From Sipunculus nudus (lineage: Eukaryota; Annelida; Sipuncula; Golfingiida; Sipunculidae): a stretch of 64,000 nt of DNA. Positions 50,501 through 62,500 of the stretch are shown piece by piece. The translations under genes were made by a program, and so were the position numbers. Position 1 is the first letter of the stretch; every line of letters begins with the position of its first letter. The stretch spans positions 94,789,624 to 94,853,623 of the forward strand of contig CM049308.1 of NCBI GenBank assembly GCA_026874595.1, in the 5' to 3' direction. The notes under the pieces were generated by a model. It had not been told where the DNA came from. It saw only the letters and a program-made list of their open reading frames with translations, and searched no databases.

Positions 50501-53500
50501 TCAGGATTTATCTTCTTGTTTTCAGGATTTATCTTCTCGTTTTCAGGATTAATCATCTCGTATTTAGGATTTTATCTTCTTGTATTCAGGATTTATCTTC
50601 TCGTTTTCAGGATTAATCATCTCGTATTTAGGATTTATCTTCTTGTATTCAGGATTTATCTTCTCGTTTTCAGGATTAATCACTTCGTATTTAGGATTTA
50701 TTTTCTTTTATTCAGGATTTATCTTCTCGTTTTCAGGATTTATCATCTCGTATTTAGGATTTATCTTCTTGTATTCAGGATTTATCTTCTCGTTTTCAGG
50801 ATTAATCATCTTGTATTTAGGATTTATTTTCTTTTATTCAGGATTTATCTTCTCGTTTTCAGGATTTATCATCTCGTATTTAGGATTTATCTTCTTGTAT
50901 TCAGGATTTATCTTCTCGTTTTCAGGATTAATCATCTCGTATTTAGGATTTATCTTCTTGTATTCAGGATTTATCTGCCAGGATCCCATGATGAGGAAGA
51001 TCCCTCAGGCAAGGATCACTGGCAACAGATCTAAGGTAAGATGAGGATCACCATGGCGACACCATGGTATCTGTTGAATATGATGTAGAGACCTTGCATT
51101 TTGTTTATTCACCCTGTAATGCACCCTGCACTTTGCTTGCAGTATCTCAGTGTCCACACATTTAATTGATAGTGTGCAGCTGGACCTACACTTTCTCATG
51201 TTGATGTTCATGTTACTTTCATGTGATAAACCTTCTGTACAATTTAATGTGAACTATTTATATAATGTTTATTGTGAATACCTGAAGTATAGTCAATGTT
51301 TAATTAGTGTTTCTTATAATTACAAAACTTGTCTTCTAAAAACTTAAATGTGTCTTCATTAGAAGTTTTCATTTCACTGACATCAGAGATGCAGATCAAG
51401 AAGTTATAGTAGCAAATAAATAAAAACACTTTAATGAGCTGGCCTTAAGTCCTGTTAAAACATTAGAAGTGCGCCTTCACAGTTTATGAAACTGTTAGAA
51501 ATTAAACCTGAAAGCAAAACATTAGTTCCCAGATTAAGTAAGTCATCCAGATTCAACAAGATTAAATCAGTTATAAAAGTTTCAGATCTTTACAGTATTT
51601 GTTTTGCAAAAATAATACCCCTTTAAAAGTAGCTTACATTTCTTCAAGAACCTGGGGACAAGACTTTTTTGTGGAAGAACATTTTCTGTCTTTATAAAAC
51701 TGATCATTTACAAATACTACAGTAAACTATCTGCAAGGTCCAGATGACAAGGAAGGGATCAAGTCTTATGAATTGTAACAGCTGTGAGGGCATCGAGAGT
51801 AACCCTTGTGGGAAGATGGTACACAGATGCATCCTGGGATAGTGTTTCCTGACCCTTTTAGAACTCACAACCTCAGACACCGTATTTTATCTGAATGACC
51901 TCACGCACTGTGCATGTTGATGTAAATACAATAGTTTCTTATTGAAATTGTTTAATTGACCATAATGCATCTCTGCATGTCATTGCAAGGCTCCCATAAA
52001 GCACCGGTACTACAGTTGGTCTTCACGCTTTCACTATCGTGTGCATGCATGCTACTTCACATAGAAATCATTTTCTTGTAGTCTCCTGTTTGTAGCACCT
52101 GATGTTGTAGCACTGTGTGACCTTTTGACCTTGAAGTGCTTTTGATTTTGACTTGCAGTCAGCTCTTGGTAGACCTAAGTCTTCATATGTACCACGGGTA
52201 AGTCTCAGCTTGGCCACCAGATGGCCTTCATTTTCTCAGCAGCTTGCTGCCATCACAGGCAGGTGGCGCCAGCAGGCTGCCTCCTTTATTTCTTGCATCA
52301 TCTTGTGTCCTGTACTTTAACTATAATTTGAATACTTTCCTGGTGTTGTAGCTGTTTAGTTGGGTAGATCTACCTCATAATTTCCCTGAGTTATAAGTCA
52401 GTAGGAGAACCAGCAGTAGTCCTGGATTAATCACATCTGTTTGTTTTGTTCACAGTGACCATACGTTCAAGGTTTAAATACTATTATCCCTGGTTCATGG
52501 ATGTATCATAGATCCAGTCACATTTTATGTATAATTTTGAAATAGTACTTATTTAATACTAGCACGGTTTAACTTTGGCTTGTCAAATTGTCTTTTGGTT
52601 TTCAGTATTTTATCTTCAGTATCAGTTTAACTTGAGGTGCACAAATATTGCATTATTCGAGTACTTAGAATACTGTGTCATCTGAGAGGAAACCATTGTA
52701 TTCTCTCCCATATTTCATTCTCATTTTGACATGAAATTATAAATTTCATCATTAAAAATTTAGAAATTCAGTTTTTAATTGAGAAAGGAACATGGTAGAA
52801 AAAAAACAACAAGAAAGAAACATGGATGAGAAAAATGTTTCGGATATTGTAATGGTTTTGATATTAACCTACTAAAATATACCTTTTAACTGGTGCTTTA
52901 ATAATGCTTTGTTTTTAATGAATAATGGATTGATTTGAATGAGGGGGCTTGCACAATTGAACTTACCTTGTGTAATACTGGCTCAGGGAGAAGCTTGGTG
53001 AAGTCTAACTGATGAGCCACATGTTGATGTAGTGAGCTGAGACATTACACAATGACCCTACTGGTTTTAGGTAGCCCGATAGCCATCAGGTTTTTGTACC
53101 ATACATAAAGTTCCAAGATACCATGGTCTGTGGCATGGAGAGCATGTAATAATATCTGTAGTAGTGTTATGACAGTTAGGATTTGGAGTATTCTGATTCA
53201 GCACGCTGTTATCATTTTCCAGTTAATGATTTGTTTTAGAATGCTAATATCAGTAAAGTACATAGAATGGCCATCTAATTCAAGTGGCATGTGTTTAATT
53301 AAAGTTGCAGGTAATTAACCATGTATAAGAAGGATTAACAGGATGTCACATGATGGGTAACATCAGATTCAGATTTCACAGCATAGTGACTGACTTTGTG
53401 AATGTTGACTGACAGCCTGTCACATGAAGGGTAACATCAGATTCAGATTTCACAGTATAGTGACTGACCTTGTGAATGTTGACTGACAGCCTGTCACATG

Positions 53501-56500
53501 ATGGATAACATCAGATTCAGATTTCACAGTATAGTGACTGACGTTGTGAATGTTGACTGACATCTTGTCACATGATGGATAACATCAGATTCAGATTTCA
53601 CAGTATAGTGACTGACTTTGTGAATGTTGACTGACAGACTGTCACATGATGGATAACATCAGATTCAGATTTCACAGTAGAGTGACTGACTTTGTGAATG
53701 TTGACTGACATCCTGTCACATGATGGATAACATCAGATTCAGATTTTGCAGTATAGTGACTGACTTTGTGAATGTTGACTGACAGCCTGTCACATGATGG
53801 GTAACATCAGATTCAGATTTCACAGTATAGTGACTGACTTTGTGAAAGTTGACTGACATCTTGTCACATGATGGATAACATCAAATTAAGATTTCACAGT
53901 ATAGTGACTGACTTTGTGAATGTTGACTGACAGCCTGTCACATGATGGGTAACATTAGATTCAGATTTCACAGTATAGTGACTGACTGTGAATGTTGACT
54001 GACAGCCTGTCACATGATGGGTAACATCAGATTCAGATTTCACAGTATAGTGACTGACTTTGTGAATGTTGACTGACATCCTGTCACGTGATGGATAACA
54101 TCAGATTCAGATTTCACAGTATAGTGACTGACTTTGTGAATGTTGACTGACATCCTGTCACATGATGGATAACATCAGATTAAGATTTCACAGTAGAGTG
54201 ACTGACTTTGTGAATATTGACTGACAGCCTGTCAAATGATGGATAACACCAGATTCAGATTTCACAGTAGAGTGACTGACTTTGTGAATGTTGACTGACA
54301 GCCTGTCACATGATGGATAACATCAGATTCAGATTTCACAGTAGAGTGACTGACTTTGTGAATGTTGACTGTCCTCCTGTCACATGATGGAGAACATGAG
54401 CCTGGCCAGTTATTCTGACAAGCCAATTTTTGAATTGTTGTTGTAGTTGTTATGCTTCAGGTGCCCTGGCGCCAGGTTATGGCAGTACTGTATGGGTGTT
54501 TCTATCCCTTATCACATTGGCTCTGTGACATTTAAAACATCCACAAGGAGACATCTAAGGCTGAGATATTGACATAACCTGATGTGGTTAAGGCAGGACG
54601 GATTAAAGTGAAGATGAAGCCAGTCTATTAGAATGTATTGAACACACAAATGGCTGGTGTTCACCTGTCCTCAGTGTACATTGAGAGAACTGGGTACCAG
54701 TCTACTGCTGATTTTTTACAAATATGAATCATAAAATTATGAACATTACTATATTCAAGGTCAGCTTGACTCTGGGAACCTTATGTATTTTATTGAACTT
54801 GCTAATACTATTCGGTATATGTTAACAAGAGACTTTGCAGCCTGTAAAAGCTTTTACCAGAGCATTAAAAGAGATGGCATAATTAGAAAAACAATTCATT
54901 GTGATTTAATATAGTATGGATCTGTTACAGACTAATTCATTATTTGCTGTGATTTGATGTAATTTCATCATTTTGTTACAGACTAATATATTATTTGCTG
55001 TGATTTGATATTGTGTCGTCATTCTGTTACAGAATAATGTATTATTTGCTATGATTTGATAAAGTATCATTATTCTGCTACTGACTAATGTTTTATTTGC
55101 TGCTTTAATTCAAACAGACAGGGCTTGTCCCTTTTTCTAAGGTTTGTTGCGGACTGTGTGTTGTGGCTCATTGACATTCCTAACATAAAGACAAGATGAT
55201 TGTGTTATTAACAAAGTGTTGTGTTTCTGTTGTCACCCATCTTCCAACATCATTTTTATGATCTTCAGTTATTTATATCATAAACATGATGTAATGGGAG
55301 AATTCCTGGCAGTTATTTATATCATAAACATGATGCAGTGGGAGAATTCCTGGCAGAAGCACATTTATTTTTTTCAAAATTTGTTTTTGTTTATTTCAGT
55401 TCATTGACATGTTGGTCACATTTTTGATAGAAAATATTTCTCACTTGAAATGAGTTGGTGACAGCAGTGATCTTTGTGTACATTTTTGATCACATTAATT
55501 GATTTTAATTTCTGAGCATTTATGGAGTACTGTGACATGCTAAGTATGGTCAGCACATCTTAATACTTATGCTAATTTTCATATCAAGGATTCAAACCCT
55601 ATCACTTTATTTAATGTATTTTTGAGTGGTTGTTATTTTGGTGAATATAAATAAAAAGTGTATACTGAGCATATTTGACTCACAAGTTTTTATAAACTGC
55701 TTCATAACAATTAATGGTCAGAATAAACAAACAAATACCAAGCTCTACTATTGCATGACAGGGGAAAGGAATTTGTAATGTCTACTGTTTTCATGAGTTC
55801 ATAATTTTATACTAAAGATCACTGTCATGTTAAGTAACATTGAATTACAGGAAGAAAACACTAAGACATATAATTAAAAGTTTTATTGTGTGAAATTTTT
55901 TTTTGTAATGGAGCAAATTGACAATATCGTTAGGTATTGATGTTGCAGTCTCTCCACTGTATTCAGCTGGTGTGTGTTTGGTGATTTGATGTTGTATTGT
56001 GATTCAGAAAACCCGGCCTCAGTCAGCGGGGGGCAGCAGCCTGAGCGGAGTCGGGAAGGGCAAGATGAGCGGACTGACGTCGGAGGAGATAAAGATACTC
56101 AGGAGGAGCAGAGAGGAATACAGTCGGCGCGGAGGCTGGGTCCGGATATTCCCATCACCAGACTCCTGGGAGCTGTATGGGTAAGTTAAGTCATCATAGA
56201 GGCTTGGTCTGGATATTCCCATCACTGGACTGCTGGGAACTGTATTGGTAAGTAGTCATCATAGAGGCTGGGTCCACATATTCCCGTCACTGGACTCCTG
56301 GGAGCTGTACGGGTAAGTACAGTTGTCATAGAGGCTGGGTCTGAATATTCCCGTCACTGGACTGCTGGGAACTGTATGGGTAAGTACAGTCGTCATAGAG
56401 GCTGGGTCCGGATATTCCCGTCACTGGACTGCTGGGAACTGTATGGGTAAGTACAGTCGTCATAGAGGCTGGGTCCGGATATTCCCGTCACTGGACTGCT

Positions 56501-59500
56501 GGGAACTGTATGGGTAAGTACAGTTGTCATAGAGGCTGGGTCCGGATATTCCCGTCACTGGACTGCTGGGAGCTGTATGGGTAAGTACAGCCATCATAGA
56601 GGCTGGGTCTGAATATTCCCGTCACTGGACTGCTGGGAGCTGTATGGGTAAGTACAGTCGTCATAGAGGCTAGGTCTGAATATTCCCGTCACTGGACTGC
56701 TGGGAACTGAATGGGTAAGTACAGCCATCATAGAGGCTGGGTCCGGATATTCCCGTCACTGGACTGCTGGGAGCTGTATGGGTAAGTACAGCCATCATAG
56801 AGGCTGGGTCCGGATATTCCCGTCACTGGACTGCTGGGAACTGTATGGGTAAGTACAGCCATCATAGAGGCTGGGTCTGAATATTCCTGTCACTTGACTG
56901 CTGGGAGCTGTATGGGTAAGTACAGACATCATAGAGGCTGGGTCCGGATATTCCCGTCACTGGACTGCTGGGAACTGTATGGGTAAGTACAGCCATCATA
57001 GAGGCTGGGTCCGGATATTCCCGTCACTGGACTGCTGGGAACTGTATGGGTAAGTACAGCCATCATAGAGGCTGGGTCCGGATATTCCCGTCACTGGACT
57101 GCTGGGAGCTGTATGGGTAAATACAGCCATCATAGAGGCTAGGTCCGGATATTCCCGTCACTGGACTCCTGGGAACTGTATGGGTAAGTAGTCATCATAG
57201 AGGCAGGGTCCGGATATTCCCGTCACTGGACTGCTGGGAACTGTATGGGTAAGTACAGCCATCATAGAGGCTGGGTCTGAATATTCCCGTCACTTGACTG
57301 CTGGGAGCTGTATGGGTAAGTACAGCCATCATAGAGGCTGGGTCCGGATATTCCCGTCACTGGACTGCTGGGAACTGTATGGGTAAGTACAGTCGTTATA
57401 GAGGCTGGGTCCGGATATTCCCGTCACTGGACTGCTGGGAACTGTATGGGTAAGTACAGTCGTCATAGAGGCTGGGTCCGGATATTCCCGTCACTGGACT
57501 GCTGGGAGCTGTATGGGTAAGTACAGCCATCATAGAGGCTGGGTCTGAATATTCCCGTCACTGGACTGCTGGGAACTGTATGGGTAAGTACAGTCGTCAT
57601 AGAGGCTGGGTCTGAATATTCCCGTCACTGGACTGCTGGGAGCTGTATGGTTAAGTACAGCCATCATAGAGGCTGGGTCTGAATATTCCCGTCACTGGAC
57701 TGCTGGGAACTGTATGGGTAAGTACAGCCATCATAGAGGCTGGGTCCGGATATTCCCGTCACTGGACTGCTGGGAACTGTATGGGTAAGTACAGTCGTCA
57801 TAGAGGCTGGGTCTGAATATTCCCGTCACTGGACTGCTGGGAGCTGTATGGGTAAGTACAGTCGTCATAGAGGCTGGGTCCGGATATTCCCGTCACTGGA
57901 CTCCTGGGAGCTGTATGGGTAAGTACAGCCATCATAGAGGCTGGGTCTGAAATTTCCCGTCACTGGACTGCTGGGAGCTGTATGGGTAAGTACAGTCGTC
58001 ATAGAGGCTGGGTCCGGATATTCCCGTCACTGGACTGCTGTGAGCTGTATGGGTAAGTACAGCCATCATAGAGGCTGGGTCTGAATATTCCCGTCACTGG
58101 ACTCCTGGGAGCTGTATGGGTAAGTACAGCCATCATAGAGGCTGGGTCTGAATATTCCCGTCACTGGACTCCTGGTAGCTGTATGGGTAAGTACAGCCAT
58201 CATAGAGGCTGGGTCTGAATATTCCCGTCACTGGACTGCTGGGAGCTGTATGGGTAAGTACAGTCGTCATAGAGACTGGGTCCGGATATTCCCGTCACTG
58301 GACTGCTGGGAGCTGTATGGGTAAGTACAGCCATCATAGAGGCTGGGTCTGAATATTCCCGTCACTGGACTCCTGGGAACTGTATGGGTAAGTACAGCCA
58401 TCATAGAGGCTGGGTCTGAATATTCCCGTCACTGGACTGCTGGGAGCTGTATGGGTAAGTAGCCATCATAGAGGCAGGGTCCGGATATTCCCGTCACTGG
58501 ACTGCTGGGAACTGTATGGGTAAGTACAGCCATCATAGAGGCTGGGTCTGAATATTCCCATCACTGGACTGCTGGGAACTGTATGGGTAAGTACAGCCAT
58601 CATAGAGGCTGGGTCTGAATATTCCCGTCACTGGACTGCTGGGAGCTGTATGGGTAAGTACAGCCATCATAGAGGCTGGGTCTGAATATTCCCGTCACTG
58701 GACTGCTGGGAACTGTATGGGTAAGTAGTCATCATAGAGGCTGGGTCTGAATATTCCCGTCACTGGACTCCTGGGAGCTGTATGGGTAAGTACAGCCATC
58801 ATAGAGGCTGGGTCCGGATATTCCCGTCACTGGACTCCTGGGAACTGTATGGGTAAGTAGTCATCATAGAGGCAGGGTCCGGATATTCCCGTCACTGGAC
58901 TGCTGGGAACTGTATGGGTAAGTACAGCCATCATAGAGGCTGGGTCTGAATATTCCCGTCACTGGACTGCTGGGAACTGTATGGGTAAGTACAGTCGTCA
59001 TAGAGGCTGGGTCCGGATATTCCCGTCACTGGACTGCTGGGAACTGTATGGGTAAGTACAGCCATCATAGAGGCTGGGTCTGAATATTCCCGTCACTGGA
59101 CTGCTGGGAACTGTATGGGTAAGTACAGCCATCATAGAGGCTGGGTCTGAATATTCCCGTCACTGGACTCCTGGGAACTGTATGGGTAAGTAGTCATCAT
59201 AGAGGCAGGGTCCGGATATTCCCGTCACTGGACTGCTGGGAGCTGTATGGGTAAGTACAGCCATCATAGAGGCTGGGTCTGAATATTCCCGTCACTGGAC
59301 TCCTGGGAACTGTATGGGTAAGTAGTCATCATAGAGGCAGGGTCCGGATATTCCCGTCACTGGACTGCTGGGAGCTGTATGGGTAAGTACAGCCATCATA
59401 GAGGCTGGGTCCGGATGTTCCCATCGCAGGACTCAGGGGAGCTGTTCTAAATGTTGTTTCTTGTAGCTATGTTATATTGTGTTCAGTGTATTTATATATG

Positions 59501-62500
59501 CTGATGTTTTTAAATATTTTTGATAATCAGAAGATTGACAATGGAAAGTGATTAAGGACAAGTTGTTGAGTAATAAATCTAGTCAAACCAGTGAATAAGA
59601 ATAACCCAGTCACACCAGGCTTTTAAATGGAAAATTCTGTTTTGTGTACTATGCATCCTGTCTGTTTATTGCCTCTTGCATAATTACTCTATACAAATCT
59701 GATTATTGTTTGGAAAATAAATCAACATTATCATAATTTCACTTCTCTTTTCATGCCTATTGACAGGTTTATTGTGTCAGGCTAGTTTTTTTGTCATGTT
59801 TGTGTTGAATTCAGGTAACCTGGTTAATGTCAAAATTTGTGCATTAAAAGAGAAATAAATTGAGCTTCACAATAAAGAGGAATCTTGTTCCATCTTGAGT
59901 TTGAAGATGTATTGATGTAGACTTTGGTTTACTTGCAGGTCTTACCTCCAGTTTACCACCACCCACAACTGGATGTTGTTCCAGCAGCTTTTCCCTGAAA
60001 GGTCAGTCGGCGAGATTTGTTGTAAAGTTTTATCCACGAGTTATGGATTATTTCTCCTGGTCTGTGCATAGTAAACCTGACATCCAGTAGGTTTACCAAA
60101 TTATTTGTGACTTGTATTGCATGGTTACCTTGGGCCTGAATTGATGCCGCCACCAGCTTGTCATGGATCCATTCTTTAAATTAAAATCATGTTTTTGGTG
60201 TTGTCTTGTACAAGATTCAGTGTTATAATTGGACAATACTGGATGATAATTCACACTAATGTGATAATGATAAAAATGAACTTTACCTGATGCTGTTTGA
60301 GTGTATCAGCAAGAGTCTTACGGATACAATTTGTGTCTCATATACAATAACACTGTCCTGATTTACTTGTGTATCTGTTGCTAGGGCCAAGAATTTGTCT
60401 CAGAAGCCGTCATCAGCCAGTTTCTCATCCAGCCTAAACAGGACAAAGTAAGCAAATGATAATCACAGTTATGTTGTTAATGAGTATGTTGTTAAGTGAT
60501 AGCTGTTACAGGGTGACAGTGTTACAGGTACTATAACAGCAGTAAAGTGACATTGTTAAAAGTAACAATCCTTGATTCAGTTACTGTGTAACAGGAACAA
60601 GTGTACAGTAACAGAGGGACAGCAGTGCTGCAGTAACATTAGTACTGTAACAGCATTATAAGAATAGAGTACGGTATCAACATGACATTATCAACTGGAG
60701 TACAGTAAATGTGGTACAATGAAAATGGTAAGGTAACAGTAGTACAGTAACAGTTATAGCAGGGATACAGTAAAAAGGGTCCAGTAGCGGGGTTGCAGTA
60801 ACTGTGGTGCTGTACCAGGAATACAGTCATAAGTAAAGTCACAGGGGTACAGTGCCATCATAAAGTAACAGCAGTACAGTAATAACATGTATTTTCCAGG
60901 TCCATACATCTCCACAGCACTGCCTACCCTCAGCTCCATGTCTCCTCAGAGGTACGTATCACGTTATACATACTCTGTCAAAAGTTATGAATAAAAGTAA
61001 AAATGTCTATCAAGTAATTGTTGCTGGTAATAGATTGCAGGAGTTCTCTTACCAGTTAACCAGGCAACTTTGCTAGTATTATGTTAAATCATTTTATGCA
61101 GCCTATGATAATTTTTCCTGTTATGTTAGTTTGATATATTTACTACCGTAAAAGTTGTTGCAGAAGTCGCGAATTGTACTAGGAAATCGAATTCTAAAAA
61201 CTAGAATTTTCAAGCAAAGACGGGGTGCGACTTGTAATACGTACTTATCCCGTTTCTGTCAGCTTTCCCGGTACATGGAACGACATCAGTTGAGCGATAA
61301 TCGGCAAAACCTTTAACCAGTGTTTTGTGAAACGTCTTTCCCCAATAATTTACACTTTTAACCATCTCTTATTAAAACCTGCCTTATATTTTGTGAACTG
61401 ACGGGATTTTCATTTTATTAACATTAAATGCAAATTATAAATTTGATCAGTTCAAGGCCTACCTGTTCTGACAAGTCGCAATTCAAGTGACACTTCCTCA
61501 CCTGCATTACCGTTATATCATAAGGCAATTTGACGCTGCCAGTCTGCCACTCTGATGTACATTTTCTTTCCGTTTAATCTTTATGGGTATGCATGTCATT
61601 ATGAAAAACTAGAGGTTTCATATCCATTTATACATGTAAAGTTGCGTCACATTCAAGCTTGATCCACTACAGACACGTCATGAATTCTTTTGCCTGCCCG
61701 GTTGATCGCTAAATACCTGCTGACCTTTGAAGCCGTGTAGCGGAAGTTCAAGCCCCGGGTCACCCGTGCAATGACCTTTACATCCCCAGGACAACTAAGC
61801 CTTCCGTGACTGATATCCACAGTTATAAACTCCCATATTAAGAATCAAATAAATATATATATAAATATAAATATAAACTTATTTATTTTACATGGATTGT
61901 ACAAATAGTTATTATAACTAATCGAGGCACTCTCCATGGCTCCGGTGATGGCATTCGGTAGTCTGCAGGTCACTGTCACCATCTCATGGTTTTCAAGCGT
62001 ATTGGATAACAATGTTATAACGTTTCACGTGAGCTGCATCTATACAATTTGTTTCGTGTGTTACCCGGCCGAGTCTTTTTCAGAACGATCGTTTGTCCGG
62101 TCAACAATATGGCGGCACGCATGCATTACGGTCAATCGTGTGTTGACGTATTCAATATATTTTTTAATGAAGACACTTAAATCAATACAATGAAATAACA
62201 AACACCATACAGGTATATATTTTATTTACTTAAAATGCCACATACGTAACGGGAACCCGCATCGTTTTGTGTCATGACGGATCTGGTTCAACACGGCTGA
62301 GTTAGCCATACATTCAAGCCGTTTGAATATAATCACTGATAATGATGGAAATTGGGGTTTCCAGATGTTATCAAAGGAAAAAATCATTAGTATCAGTAAA
62401 TATTATACCCGTAAATTCAATTATGTTTGAGTTACATTAACTGACCGGTCAATAAAGCGTTCATTATCCCCTTGTTGACTAACATATTTCCGTGATTTCA

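Noticed and set aside
49444-50958. Hydrophobic frames resembling repeated membrane segments
   Set aside because: They come from the 21-bp array upstream of exon 15. No independent gene; only their possible in-frame use through alternative acceptors is reported.
61936-62193. 85-codon frame inside the intron 20 DNA element
   Set aside because: No transposase motif or homology seen; length expected by chance in a 1.85-kb element.
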